Below are positions 37,601 through 46,561 of a DNA stretch of 64,000 bases, in pieces. Made by a program: the position numbers and the translations under genes. Source of the stretch: Domibacillus iocasae (GTDB lineage: Bacteria; Bacillota; Bacilli; Bacillales; Domibacillaceae); assembly GCF_001750285.1 (NCBI RefSeq), contig NZ_MAMP01000012.1, positions 1 to 64,000 on the forward strand, written 5' to 3'. A model generated the notes under the pieces. The model had not been told where the DNA came from, ran no database searches, and saw nothing but the letters and a program-made list of their open reading frames with translations. The number at the start of each line of letters is the position of its first letter. The first letter of the stretch is position 1.

Positions 37601-38581
37601 ATTTGGTTGTTAGACAGCAATGGACAAGTTTTGTATACATCACCATCACACGAAACAGTACTTGGTCTTTCTAAAAAAGACTTTATCGGAAATAAAACAA
37701 GCGATAAAGTACACCCAGAAGATGTTGGATATTTCAAAGAGAAGTTGGAGCAGATTGTTAAATCGAAGGCTTCTTCTCAATTGGAATTTCGTTTCTTGCA
37801 CACTAATGGGAATTGGATATTAGTTGAATGTGTGGGGACACCTGTAATGGGGGAAAATGGTGAAACAGAGCATATTATTATGGTAGGAAGAGATATCACA
37901 GAAAAAAGAAAAGCAGAAGAACGGCTGTCAAAGTCAGAGAAATTAACCGTAGTAGGGGAGCTTGCTGCAGGTGTTGCTCATGAAATAAGAAATCCTCTTA
38001 CATCAATAAAAGGGTTTGTTAAGCTCATGCAACAAGGAATGGTTAATGAGAATTTTTTTGATATCATTTTGGATGAATTTAATCGTATTGAGGAGATTAT
38101 TAATGAGTTTCTTAATCTAGCTAAGCCACAAGAGATTCAATTAAAGAAAAGTGATCTTAAGAAAATACTAAAAGATGTTGAGACACTGCTGGAATCAGAG
38201 GCTCATTTACAAAACGTGCAAATATACCAACAAGTTGAACAGAATATTCCACCAATTACGTGTGATCCAAACTTAATAAAACAAGTGGTTATTAATTTAA
38301 TTAAAAATAGTATCGAAGCCATGCCTAACGGAGGTTCTGTAAACATTCAGGCTATTAAAGAGGAGACAAATGTTTTAATAAAAATCATCGATAATGGTGT
38401 TGGGATTAATGAGGCACGTCTTCAGAAATTAGGGGAACCTTTTTTTAGCAATAAAGAAAAAGGAACGGGTTTAGGCTTAATGTTGTGCTTCAGGATTATA
38501 AGTCAGCATAAGGGGACAATCATATTCCAAAGTAAAGAAAATCAAGGTACGACTGTTGAAGTGAGGCTGCCCCTTTCTTAA
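34676..38581 (+). CDS. PAS-GGDEF-EAL-PAS histidine kinase fusion, 1301 aa
   Basis: No membrane segment or signal peptide. In order: PAS1 (about 15-135), PAS2 (140-260), PAS3 (262-385), GGDEF (390-550) with SGDEF near 472 and I-site RGND five residues before, EAL (565-810) with EALIRW near 596, ELEITES, DDFGTGFSS near 714, TLKIDQSF and AEGIET, so phosphodiesterase residues look complete. Then PAS4 (835-945), PAS5 (960-1080), a kinase with AHEIRNPLTS (His near 1102), NLIKNSIEA, DNGVGI and GTGLGL. A cytoplasmic protein able to turn over c-di-GMP and to phosphorylate a partner, by motif a sporulation-type kinase. GGAG precedes the ATG; a c-di-GMP riboswitch leads the transcript. PAS4 resembles the PAS of the 10960 kinase. 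No frameshift seen. Confidence 0.93.
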   Translation: MDINYIASLLRNSKDIELTKKVIDSVSASMWYRDLEEDSLWVSSEAAKIYGYTREDFEKNPELWKGFIFSEDMNIVEGHIKTLLSGRSSNIEYRIIRPNGVMRWIQESAHIIENDNGKVILSIGIIFDITELKKATIQLDQSEERYRTLIKLSPHAIFVHQEGKIVYANPESLKMLGANDVNEILGKRIQEIFVPEKLDKLQDRLERLLSGESLPSCEYKVNTLDGRVIDVELNAAAIPFNGKTTVMVVSQDIMEKKKLHEQIEENQHRYKALFENNANGVYSIDLDGYFTACNSVCEKLTGYSEEEIVNKVRFNDIAIPEEKEQKAKYFELVKKGMPQNFTTSIFHKDGSLVHLSNTLVPIMVSGQVDGVFGVSQDITKQVKLEKYNEHLAFHDYLTGLPNRNMLHSRLSNELKKAAEKKQSLAILMIDLDRFKVINDTLGHNMGDLLLIEVTKRLKLSVRGNDIIFRQSGDEFIVILAEADKDTASKVGQRIMGMLADPYKIKNYDIFTSASIGISQFPKDGETAEALIKHADFAMYKAKKAGKNNYKFYFSNEHELNPLQMEVDLYKALERDELLLHYQPKLSLKTGNIVGVEALIRWNHPERGMISPAAFIPIAEETGLIIPIGEWALYTACKQNKAWQEKGFSSVIAVNLSATQFTQANFVHTIASILNETGLDPQYLELEITESMTLDIERTISTLQQLKNLGVHISIDDFGTGFSSLNYLKQFPVDTLKIDQSFVRELYNNPNDETIVKTIISMAHNLNLNVVAEGIETKEQLVFLQEHLCNEGQGYFFSKPLPANELENIFQEVQQMVKKHGISQDMNERMWAEELIYKAKKEMQDTVRLQQGMILKFKKINDRFIHTLCDGELLYRMGLIPSQVVGKALHDFLPIESAKEKTKYYQRAWEGEDLVTYESVINGLSYLASLRPIKRGGEVIEVISSCVDITAYKKAEEALRESEYKYRLIAENMTDLIWLLDSNGQVLYTSPSHETVLGLSKKDFIGNKTSDKVHPEDVGYFKEKLEQIVKSKASSQLEFRFLHTNGNWILVECVGTPVMGENGETEHIIMVGRDITEKRKAEERLSKSEKLTVVGELAAGVAHEIRNPLTSIKGFVKLMQQGMVNENFFDIILDEFNRIEEIINEFLNLAKPQEIQLKKSDLKKILKDVETLLESEAHLQNVQIYQQVEQNIPPITCDPNLIKQVVINLIKNSIEAMPNGGSVNIQAIKEETNVLIKIIDNGVGINEARLQKLGEPFFSNKEKGTGLGLMLCFRIISQHKGTIIFQSKENQGTTVEVRLPLS

Positions 38582-38744
38582 AAAAATCACGCATTAGGTA
38601 ATAAAATAAATGTTTATTTTACTACGTCATTATAGAGCACATAAAAAATGCTGGAGAGCCAGATTGGATGTTCCTTAAGCGTCATTGCTGAATTATTTAT
38701 TGATCATCTGAAAAATAAATATATCGTTTTATTCAAGAATGTAC

Positions 38745-38780
38745 AAAAAACCAGATTCATGTTTCAGAATCTGGTTTTTT
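38745..38780. terminator. bidirectional Rho-independent terminator
   Basis: 14-bp stem AAAAAACCAGATTC/GAATCTGGTTTTTT, 8-nt loop, between the convergent fusion gene and nspC. Confidence 0.93.
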
Positions 38781-38863
38781 TAGATATTCTGTGTATGGAG
38801 CCTTATTTCTATATACGATTCCCATTACAGACATAAATAGCTTTTGAATTTTATACTGCTCTT

Positions 38864-39988
38864 TTAAAGTCTCATTTTAAAATCTTGATAGCCAAATTCA
38901 CGCACGACCTGACAATCTCCATCTTTATCTTGTACAGCGATGGCTGGAAGTGCCATACCGTTAAACGTCGTATTTTTCACCATTGAGTAAATCGCCATAT
39001 CACCAAAAACTAATCGATCACCGCTCTTTAATGGCTGATCAAACGAATAATCTCCTATCACATCGCCTGCCATACAAGTTTGGCCGCCAAGCCGGTACAA
39101 AAACGGTTTCTCTCCTGCTTCTCCTGAGCCGAAAAGAGGGGGACGATAAGGCATTTCCAGCACATCAGGCATATGACAAGAGGCAGAAGTGTCAAGAATG
39201 GCAATATCAATTCCATTTTGCATTGTATCAAGAACAGTCGTCACCAGATATCCTGCATTGAGCGCAACGGCTTCGCCTGGCTCTAGGTAGACTTCTAACC
39301 CGTATTTCTCCTGCATTCTCTTAATACAATCCTCAAGTAAAGAAATGTTATAGTCTTCCCTCGTGATATGATGGCCGCCGCCAAAGTTGATCCATTCCAT
39401 CTGCGGGAGCCATTGTCCAAACTTTTCTTCTACTGCCTGAAGAGTGGTTGCTAAATCGTCAGAGTTCTGCTGGCAAAGTGTGTGGAAATGCAGCCCTGAA
39501 ACACCTTCAAGCAATTCGGGACGAAACTGCTCTTTCGTTACACCGAACCGGGAACCTGGTGAGCATGGATCGTAAATGGCATGCCCATCTTGAGTGGAGC
39601 ATTCAGGATTTATGCGCAAGCCAACTTTTTTACCAGCTTTAAGCACTTTCTCTTTAAATTTTTCCACCTGTGAGAAGGAATTAAAGATGATGTGGTCACA
39701 AATCGAGATAATTTCATCGATTTCATCCTCACGGTAGGCAGGGGCAAAGACATGATTTTCTTTGCCCATTTCCTCGTAACCGAGGCGTGCCTCGTATAAG
39801 CCGCTTGCTGTCGTACCACTTAAATGCTCTGCAATGAGAGGATACATCTTATACATAGAAAATGCTTTTTGTGCCAAAATAATCTTGCATCCCGTACGTT
39901 CCATGACTCCGCTCAGGATTTTTAGATTTTTTTTCACAAGATTTTCATCGACAACATAACATGGTGTTGGTAATTCTTCAAACCGCAT
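38864..39988 (-). CDS. nspC: carboxynorspermidine decarboxylase
   Basis: 374 aa from the ATG one base after the stop of the upstream gene, so translation is coupled. It has a fold-III PLP enzyme barrel: Lys41 in ILAQKAFSMY forms the Schiff base, GLHFHTLCQQ and NFGGGHH bind the phosphate, YLEPGEAVALNAGY follows, and SCHMPDVLEMPYRPP and CMAGDVIGDY hold the C-terminal active-site residues including the Cys-Asp pair. It decarboxylates carboxynorspermidine or carboxyspermidine to norspermidine or spermidine in the alternative polyamine route. Partner of the dehydrogenase at 39990. Confidence 0.95.
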   Translation of the reverse strand: MRFEELPTPCYVVDENLVKKNLKILSGVMERTGCKIILAQKAFSMYKMYPLIAEHLSGTTASGLYEARLGYEEMGKENHVFAPAYREDEIDEIISICDHIIFNSFSQVEKFKEKVLKAGKKVGLRINPECSTQDGHAIYDPCSPGSRFGVTKEQFRPELLEGVSGLHFHTLCQQNSDDLATTLQAVEEKFGQWLPQMEWINFGGGHHITREDYNISLLEDCIKRMQEKYGLEVYLEPGEAVALNAGYLVTTVLDTMQNGIDIAILDTSASCHMPDVLEMPYRPPLFGSGEAGEKPFLYRLGGQTCMAGDVIGDYSFDQPLKSGDRLVFGDMAIYSMVKNTTFNGMALPAIAVQDKDGDCQVVREFGYQDFKMRL

Positions 39989-39989
39989 C

Positions 39990-41228
39990 TTAACGAACAA
40001 ACCCCGACTCTTTAGCTTTAATAGGCTCAGAGTCTACAAGATCGGGACAAAGATCTTCTTGCCATGGAAGTCCCCACTTGTTCAATGCATCCATGAATGG
40101 ATCTGGATCAAATTCTTCAATATTGTATACGCCTGGTTTGTTCCATTTTCCAGTCATCAACATCATCGCACCGATCATAGCAGGAACGCCTGTTGTATAA
40201 GAAACAGCCTGGGAACCCACTTCTCTATAGCACTCTTCATGGTCACAAACATTGTACACGTAATACGTTTTATCTTTTCCGTCTTTTTTACCTTTAAAGA
40301 TACAGCCAATATTTGTTTTGCCTTTTGTACGTGGTCCAAGGGAAGCAGGATCAGGTAGTACTGCTTTCAAGAATTGAAGCGGAATGATTTGTTTTCCTTC
40401 AAATTCAATAGGCTCAATGGAAGTCATTCCAACGTTTTCAAGGGCCTTCAAGTGAGTAAGGTAACTTTCACCAAATGTCATGAAGAAACGGATACGCTTA
40501 ATGCCAGGGATATTTACAGCAAGAGATTCAAGTTCTTCGTGGTAAAGCAAATACATATCTTTCTCGCCAACTTCAGGGAAGTTATAAACGCGTTTGATTT
40601 CCATCGGTTTCGTCTCGACCCATTCGCCGTTTTCCCAATATCTTCCGTTAGCTGAAACTTCACGGATATTGATTTCAGGATTGAAATTTGTTGCAAACGG
40701 ATAGCCATGATCCCCCGCATTACAGTCGAGAATATCGATATATTCAATTTCATCAAAATGATGCTTAAGCGCATGAGCAGAAAATACACCTGTTACACCA
40801 GGGTCAAATCCACTGCCTAAAAGAGCTGTAATACCAGCCTTTTCAAAGCGTTCGCGATAATCCCATTGCCATTTATATTCAAATTTCGCCGTATCTTCCG
40901 GCTCATAGTTCGCTGTATCCATATAGTTTGTTTTTGTTGCCAGGCAGGCATCCATGATTGTTAAATCCTGATATGGTAAAGCTAGGTTCATGACGATATC
41001 TGGTTTTACCTCTTCAATTAAAGCAATCAACTCGTCCACATTGTTTGCATCAACTTGTGCAGTTGTAATTTTTGTTTTGCCACCATCTAATTTAGCTTTT
41101 AAGTCATCACATTTTGATTTTGTACGACTTGCGATACAAATCTCTTCAAATACATCACTATTTTGAACACATTTATGGATGGCTACTGATGCCACTCCAC
41201 CACAACCGATAATAAGCGCTTTTCCCAT
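39990..41228 (-). CDS. carboxynorspermidine/carboxyspermidine dehydrogenase (saccharopine dehydrogenase family)
   Basis: The start is ATG 41228, with GGGAG 8 nt upstream, giving 412 aa. Rossmann NADPH motif LIIGCGGVASVAIHKC is at the N-terminus, then IASRTKSKCDDL, NLALPYQDLTIMDACL and GSGFDPGVTGVFSAHAL of the CASDH branch. It condenses aspartate semialdehyde with diaminopropane or putrescine to the carboxy-polyamine that NspC decarboxylates. First gene of a two-gene operon. Which diamine is used, and so whether norspermidine or spermidine is made, cannot be read from sequence. Confidence 0.94.
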   Translation of the reverse strand: MGKALIIGCGGVASVAIHKCVQNSDVFEEICIASRTKSKCDDLKAKLDGGKTKITTAQVDANNVDELIALIEEVKPDIVMNLALPYQDLTIMDACLATKTNYMDTANYEPEDTAKFEYKWQWDYRERFEKAGITALLGSGFDPGVTGVFSAHALKHHFDEIEYIDILDCNAGDHGYPFATNFNPEINIREVSANGRYWENGEWVETKPMEIKRVYNFPEVGEKDMYLLYHEELESLAVNIPGIKRIRFFMTFGESYLTHLKALENVGMTSIEPIEFEGKQIIPLQFLKAVLPDPASLGPRTKGKTNIGCIFKGKKDGKDKTYYVYNVCDHEECYREVGSQAVSYTTGVPAMIGAMMLMTGKWNKPGVYNIEEFDPDPFMDALNKWGLPWQEDLCPDLVDSEPIKAKESGFVR

Positions 41229-41329
41229 TCTTCTATCTCCCAACTAAATTTTTTGTGAAGCAAAGAGGGATTCCATAATAGCCTATGGAAAAAAGATTAT
41301 TGTAAAACCCCTCAAAGTTTTGAACAACA

Positions 41330-41372
41330 AAAAAGCAAGTGCAAAGCGCACAATCGCGCACAACACTTGCTT
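41330..41372 (-). terminator. hairpin upstream of the polyamine operon, terminator or attenuator
   Basis: AAGCAAGTG/CACTTGCTT with an inner GCGCAC/GTGCGC stem; on the minus strand it ends in T6. There is no gene before it on that strand within 570 bases, so it may lie in the leader of the operon and act as an attenuator (inference). Confidence 0.6.
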
Positions 41373-41945
41373 CAGATACATTTATCAATATTAAAAAGCA
41401 TGAGTATATGCGTAATGAAAATCGTATATACGGCTACCTTTAAAAGTCCTCGGACATTATAGTAGAAAGCTTATTAATATTTAAAATATATCTTCATAGG
41501 ATCAGAGTCTATACAGCAAATAATTATTTTGCCACTCTTATTGACCGTTTCACAAGTTGTGTGCACATGCACTGGTTGTTAAAGTAACCAACTTATAAAA
41601 TTTGAGCTTCTAACTCAATCAATAAGGCAACTGAAGTTGCCAATCGGCATTTGACCCGGCTGTCCGTATGGCCTTAACTTCTTTAAGGGAAGTGGTCAAA
41701 AATTATCTACTCGGAAAGACTCGAGCATTTTGAATATTAGCTTTCCAAATCACGCTTCTCCATATTATCAGCATGTAATGAAAATAGCAATCAGCAAGTT
41801 TAAAAATTATTTAATAACTCACTCTTGGACTTGTAAAAAAAACACCTCCAAGTTATTTTTCAGGTAATCAATACCCGTTTTCCAACTTAAAAGTGCTTTT
41901 TATTTGTTTCTCTATAGGCTTAGTCCCGTAATGAAGTTTCTCTTT
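41373..41945. other. intergenic, no gene recognised
   Basis: No conserved frame. It presumably contains the operon promoter on the minus strand and the end of the 41946 transcript. Confidence 0.4.
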
Positions 41946-42542
41946 TTAATTAGATGGCTCATCAACAACTTCCTGATCCTCTAAGGCCTTTCTGGCTTCT
42001 GCATTAATTTTTTCAACCTCGGTATTTGTTTCTTTCACTTCAGCACTTGCTTCACTCACTTTTTCATTTGATTCTTCAAGATTTTCCTCTGCCTCTTCAA
42101 TTTGATCTTCTGCTTTTTCGGCCTCGCGCTCAGCTTGTTCCACTTTATTATTAGCAGCCTTAGCGTTTTCAATAGCTTTCATCATCTCAGCACTGGCTTT
42201 TTCTGAATTGGCAGCAGCTTCTAAAGCTGCAGTGTTAGCTTCTTTCACCATTGCGGCGGCCGAATTTAATTCTTCTGCCAGATCATCGATATTCATTTTA
42301 GATTCTTCCAGATTAAATACAATATTTTCTGTATTATTTCCATTGTTTTCAAGTGTATGGAGATTTTTTTTAAGGTCCTCTCTAAATTTTGCTGATTCAG
42401 CAGTGAGCTTTTCTGAAGCCGGTTCCCATAATTCTGTCACGACACCTTTTAAAAGACCGAGGCAGATACAGGCATACAGCAAAACAGCCCACCATGTTTT
42501 ATAGAAAGGCTTTTTTGGGCGCAGCAGTTTTGCAGATGGCAC
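41946..42542 (-). CDS. membrane-anchored coiled-coil protein
   Basis: GGGGG lies 10 nt before GTG 42542, giving 198 aa. A short basic head (VPSAKLLRPKKPFYKTWW) precedes one membrane helix (AVLLYACICLGLLKGVV). The rest is Ala/Glu/Lys/Asn-rich coiled coil with heptads (NIDDLAEELNSAAAMVKEA, EQAEREAEKAEDQIEEAEEN). Type II topology, with the coil probably outside. No family identified. Low-complexity composition makes database matches to other coiled coils uninformative. Confidence 0.75.
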   Translation of the reverse strand: MPSAKLLRPKKPFYKTWWAVLLYACICLGLLKGVVTELWEPASEKLTAESAKFREDLKKNLHTLENNGNNTENIVFNLEESKMNIDDLAEELNSAAAMVKEANTAALEAAANSEKASAEMMKAIENAKAANNKVEQAEREAEKAEDQIEEAEENLEESNEKVSEASAEVKETNTEVEKINAEARKALEDQEVVDEPSN

Positions 42543-43176
42543 TTTGTGAACACCCCCTGTATATGATCCACTATATAATGAACGCAACAACTAATTGGAA
42601 ATGCTTCTCTCATTTTATATTCTTCTTTTATCCCATATATGACGAAAACAGAGGGGCTTGCTGAATGGCGCTATAGGGGTAGTTATTAATATTGCCTCAG
42701 CCGTCGTTTAAAATGGTGATCGTGCAGGCGCAACTTATACTGTCTTTAAGCCATGCAGTTTTTGGATTTGCAAAAAATACTGGCTTTATTTATGTATGCT
42801 CAACAAGTAATCCATTGTAACATAATCGGAATAGACGGCGTTGAGACAAAAATTAGTTCTGCAATGACAAATATTAATAAATTTGATATGGGCGCACATA
42901 GCCTGGAAGGGGTGTTAATCTACGTTTTAGCAAGCCAGAAGAAATCGCTAAACTGACGCGGCTTTTTTATTTATTTAGTTTTGTTAGCGACTAGTGTCGA
43001 TTTCCTTGTTAAGCTAATGCAAATGGGCAGTCTAGTTGAAGCAGGAAATCAACACAGTTTTAGCCAAATTTAACAAGATAAATTATAGATGTGTAATGTA
43101 ATAAATTTAACAAACATATTCAATTTCCGAATTTAAGGATATAATTAAGCAATATAGAGATAAGGACGTGGGAATA
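42543..43176. other. intergenic with decayed coding traces
   Basis: Frames around 42660-42950 are open in places but shift and lack ribosome binding sites. I could not assign them. The promoter of the RsbR-type gene should lie near 43100. Confidence 0.4.
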
Positions 43177-44013
43177 ATGAACAAGATCTCAATTGTTGCG
43201 AAATATCTTACTGATAATTCTGAGTTATTAGCTATTAAAATCGTTGATGATATTCTGCAAAGGCTTGAGATTGAACTCCCTAAAGAAGAGCTAACGTATT
43301 ATAACGGTGTTTACAAGGAGTTTATAGAGTTTCTGGCCGAGTCTATTACATTAAATGAAAATAAAGTGCCGCATGGGTTTATCGAAATGAGCAAAAAAAA
43401 TGGAGAGCGCCAGGCAGCTCTAAAGGGAAGAATTTCAAGCATGATAGGACGCTATCCTGCTATTCGATTAGGCTTTATAGAACAAATCACGAAAATCTCT
43501 ACAGAACATGGACTTTCTACAGAGGATACGGTCACGCTAAATAAAACGGTCAGCTATATGCTCGACGTCAGCGTTACAGAGACCATACTTGCCTTTGAAA
43601 GACAAACAGATAATCTTCTTGATGAAAGAGAGAGAGAGATTAATGAAAAACAAAGAGCGATTAATGAATTATCGGCTCCCATTGTACCTATTCAAGATGG
43701 GATTGCGATTCTTCCATTGATTGGGAGTGTTGATTCAGAAAGAGTTGAACATATTTTGAATAAGGTTTTGCCAGATATCCCCCGGTTAAAAGTTGAGTAT
43801 CTTATTATTGATTTTTCTGGCATCGTGACGATCAATACAGACGTTGCACGTCATTTATTTAGAGTATATGATGTTCTTCGTTTGTTGGGAATAAATGTAC
43901 TCTTTACTGGCATTCGCCCGGATTTAGCTACAAAAGCTATTAGTGGAGGAATCGATTTTTCGTCGATTAAGACATTTGCAAATGTGAAGCAGGCGATAGA
44001 GAACATAAAGTAA
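43177..44013 (+). CDS. RsbR-type stressosome protein (RsbT co-antagonist paralogue)
   Basis: ATG 43177 has AAGGA 10 nt upstream and is preferred to GTG 43168. 278 aa. An N-terminal all-helical globin-like sensor (about 1-150), a coiled linker (DEREREINEKQRAINELSAP), then a STAS domain (about 165-278) with PIVPIQDGIAILPLIGSVD and IDFSGIVTINTDVARHLF. In this family the Ser/Thr around SGIxTINT are phosphorylated by RsbT to release the stress response. The architecture matches RsbRA-RD. No rsbS, rsbT or rsbU is adjacent, so it would join a stressosome encoded elsewhere. Strong terminator at 44097. Confidence 0.92.
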   Translation: MNKISIVAKYLTDNSELLAIKIVDDILQRLEIELPKEELTYYNGVYKEFIEFLAESITLNENKVPHGFIEMSKKNGERQAALKGRISSMIGRYPAIRLGFIEQITKISTEHGLSTEDTVTLNKTVSYMLDVSVTETILAFERQTDNLLDEREREINEKQRAINELSAPIVPIQDGIAILPLIGSVDSERVEHILNKVLPDIPRLKVEYLIIDFSGIVTINTDVARHLFRVYDVLRLLGINVLFTGIRPDLATKAISGGIDFSSIKTFANVKQAIENIK

Positions 44014-44096
44014 CATCTCAATTGCCATTACGATTTATTCTATACTTTTTTATTGGGACAGTCCTGTTTCTGTAGATTTTAGTCACGATATAAAAT

Positions 44097-44126
44097 AAAA
44101 CTCCGCTTTAAAAAAGGCGGAGTTTT
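44097..44126 (+). terminator. Rho-independent terminator
   Basis: Perfect 10-bp stem AAAACTCCGC/GCGGAGTTTT with 10-nt loop. A second small hairpin (ACTGTC/GGACAGT, 44147-44162) follows. Confidence 0.85.
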
Positions 44127-44337
44127 AAGGAAAGAAAAAAACTGTCTCAAAAGGGACAGTATAGTGAAAAATAAATTTTTTACATTGCTAATTTAATATC
44201 ACTATTAGGAGGGTATTAACCTTAATGGTTTCCTGGCACATACGCTCCGCTCAAGAAGGCACTCCTTAATTGGTCAAGTAAAGAAAAATAGTACACCGTT
44301 TATGTAAAAATAATGCACGCCGCAGCGTGCTTATTTA

Positions 44338-44420
44338 TTCAATTCCCGTTTTTTAATAACTTCCCAAAACTGCCGTATTTCCTCGCGCTGGTCTTCTGGA
44401 ACTTCTCTTTCATCTCTTTG
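44338..44420 (-). repeat. short C-terminal coding remnant, copy 1 (copy 2 at 45124-45211)
   Basis: On the minus strand one frame reads QRDERE, EDQREEIRQFWEVIKKREL and ends in a stop. At 45124-45211 a similar segment reads KEMKRVLEEQLKELRHIWEV, IKKEG, stop. Neither has a start. They look like two relics of the same small gene flanking the MEDS gene. Confidence 0.5.
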
Positions 44421-44441
44421 AAAAGGTTAAGGTACATCTTA

Positions 44442-45020
44442 TTAAGATTCAACTATATTATTTGCGCTTTGGTATAAGCCGGACGGGAGGATTCCATCTT
44501 CAGACAGTATGTATTCATGGCATTTCATTAATGCCGTTTTGATTGAGTCAGGCACTCTTTTTTCATCATAAGCACAGACTAAAAATAATCCCTGTTCGCC
44601 GACTAAGCGGTCAGCTTCATTTTCAAATTCTTCTAGTACGGTTAAGATTTCCTTCTGGTCACTCCATTCTACATGTGCCCAGATTCGGAAAGAGACATTC
44701 TTTTCATTGAAAGGTTTTAACGTTTCAGAAAGATATTCAAAAATGGTAGGAGGGTGGAAACTTCCATTTGAAAAATAATAATCAAAGTTATTGATAGTGT
44801 GAATATGTGTCAGTTGTTCCTTTGTTAAAACACTTTCTAATTCCGCATACATGAGGGAGAGCAATCTTTCGTTTTCTATCACAAAAATATGTTCGTTCTG
44901 CTTAACAGCGGAAAGAATGTATGAAACAAGGTTGTTTATATAAGGCTTCAGCTCGGCCACACTATAGAAAATATGGACGCTGTCATTCTCTTTAATCAGT
45001 TCAGAGAATTTATTTTCCAC
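44442..45020 (-). CDS. MEDS-domain (DcmR-like sensory domain) protein
   Basis: 192 aa. The whole protein is one MEDS domain, a RecA-like sensory fold first seen in DcmR and also present in front of some kinases and anti-sigma systems. It shows DSVHIFYSVAELKPYINNLV, VKQNEHIFVIENERLL, FRIWAHVEWSD, LFLVCAYDEKRVP and MKCHEYIL. No output domain is attached, so it must act by protein contact. GGAGCG precedes the ATG. It lies tail to tail with the RsbR paralogue, another signalling adaptor. Ligand unknown. Confidence 0.82.
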   Translation of the reverse strand: MENKFSELIKENDSVHIFYSVAELKPYINNLVSYILSAVKQNEHIFVIENERLLSLMYAELESVLTKEQLTHIHTINNFDYYFSNGSFHPPTIFEYLSETLKPFNEKNVSFRIWAHVEWSDQKEILTVLEEFENEADRLVGEQGLFLVCAYDEKRVPDSIKTALMKCHEYILSEDGILPSGLYQSANNIVES

Positions 45021-45211
45021 TTTATCGCTCCTTTCGGTTTATTTTCTTATTAGGCGATTAATACGGGATGTGCAAAAAGTTCCATTCGATATGCGAGACA
45101 TAAATCACAACGCAGCATATTTATTTAACCCTCTTTTTTGATAACTTCCCAAATATGCCGCAGTTCCTTCAACTGTTCTTCTAGAACTCTTTTCATCTCT
45201 TTGAAAAAAGT

Positions 45212-45469
45212 TAATGATTTTAACCCTATAAGCATTTTCTCATAGTAATCATTAAAATTCTATACCCTTCGCTCGATTAATGATAAAAGTATTTTATAGG
45301 AGACGATGCTGATACTGCTGGAGTTATATACGACGCTTATTATGATTTTAAAGAAATACCAGAAACGAGGCTTCAGCACGTTGCATTTTAAAATTAGCTG
45401 AGGATCTTTATAAGAAAAGCACGCATATTAATCACGCAAAAATCGTGAAATAAAAAAAGTCCTCACAGA
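45212..45469. other. intergenic, no gene recognised
   Basis: Fragmentary frames only. Confidence 0.4.
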
Positions 45470-45645
45470 TTGACTGCAACGATGGTTTTCAGTAATGACC
45501 ATTTCCAGACTCAACTCATTTTGGACGGTTTTAGTTGTAGAAGATTTTGTTTTTCTTAAAAGTTTTTGAATTTCTCCCGTTTCAAGAAATACAGCAATTC
45601 TATCAGAGATTTCGTGTGTAGATCCGGAGGCACTAATTCCATTCT
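45470..45645 (-). pseudogene. SAP/DUF6434-type protein fragment
   Basis: On the minus strand: GISASGSTHEISDRIAVFLE, TGEIQKLLRKTKSS, then QNELSLEMVITENHRC. This resembles the SAP-like start of DUF6434 proteins (GxxxSGxKxEIxxRIxxFLxTGE..). Neither the N-terminal part with a start nor the C-terminal half survives. Confidence 0.55.
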
Positions 45646-46000
45646 ACCTTGAAAACGTTTGCAATTATTCCTTTAACCAATAGTAAGAACGAAAATCTTT
45701 TATGACTAATTTCTTTGCAAGTGGAGACCGCAAAATAATCATCTTCTTTATTTTTTTAACTAAATATACTGTAAATGTAACTTTATTTCCATATGGATAA
45801 TGAATATTATGCGCCCAAAAACTAAAAGGAGTGGCAGCTTCTAGAAGAACGGTTACTTGCTAAAAAGGACCCATAATGGAGTATATGAAAGCAGGATAAA
45901 GAAAGAAGAAGCAATCCGTAATAGACCGCTATTGTTGAATAAATGGTTCTGTCGATAATCGACCAAAAAGAAAAAGAACCTAAGGCGGTTCTTCTTATTC
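45646..46000. other. intergenic, no gene recognised
   Basis: AT-rich, no conserved frame. A hairpin GAACC..GGTTC (45979-45994) with T-rich minus-strand flank may end the next gene. Confidence 0.4.
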
Positions 46001-46460
46001 TACAACTTCAAATGGAGTAACAAGCCCCCCAATGGTCGCTCGATATTGACCGGGAGTTAGTTCATACTTCAAATCATCTACATCAAAACCTATTGTAGAC
46101 AATTCACCTGGGGGATAGACAATTCCCTCCTGTGTGAAAGAGTCTGAGTCTGCTTTCATTGGCACGCTGTACCATACATCTTCTACCTTTTTTTAAAGGA
46201 AAACGTGAGCGTCTGTCGTGTATTCTGTGTTGCTGTCATTTTGGATTTCAATGATAATTTTATCAACTGATGTTAAATATTGGTCTTTTTTCTGTAGTAA
46301 TGGTCACACCGTTTTCTGAGCTTAAACGTTCTTGAGCAGGTGCTTCTTCTGTAAGGTTATTGCCTACATCATTCACTGCTTGTAAATCATTTGATTGACA
46401 TCCTGCTGAGAAAACAATGAACACCGAAAAACAAAGAGTAATCAGTGAGCTTTTCGTCAC
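46001..46460 (-). pseudogene. lipoprotein with Ig-like domain, frameshifted
   Basis: GGAGG lies 10 nt before GTG 46460, giving a lipoprotein signal (SLITLCFSVFIVFSAGC). After GVTITTEK the frame is lost at a run of six A. With one A fewer it continues DQYLTSVDKIIIEIQNDSN, AHVFL, an in-frame TAA before another A run, then KKVEDVWYSVPMKAD, GIVYPPGE, LKYELTPGQYRATIG to a stop at 46001. The C-terminal part has the Ig-like fold of DUF-type cell-surface lipoproteins. Two lesions at homopolymers; either a recent pseudogene or sequencing error. Confidence 0.7.
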
Positions 46461-46561
46461 TATTAAAACACCTCCCGCCATCTTCATTATACAAATAATT
46501 GGATTGTAAATCAGTAAGAGCGTTACTTAACAGTTCGTCCCAAGAGATTAAAAAGTATTAA

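Noticed and set aside
38648-38836. 62-aa plus-strand ORF after the fusion gene
   Set aside because: It runs through a strong bidirectional terminator, has no ribosome binding site and no protein-like composition.
39448-39642. ORFs inside nspC and the dehydrogenase on the plus strand
   Set aside because: Shadows of well-supported genes.
42753-42956. 67-aa plus-strand ORF before the RsbR paralogue
   Set aside because: No ribosome binding site; neighbouring frames suggest decayed sequence, not a gene.
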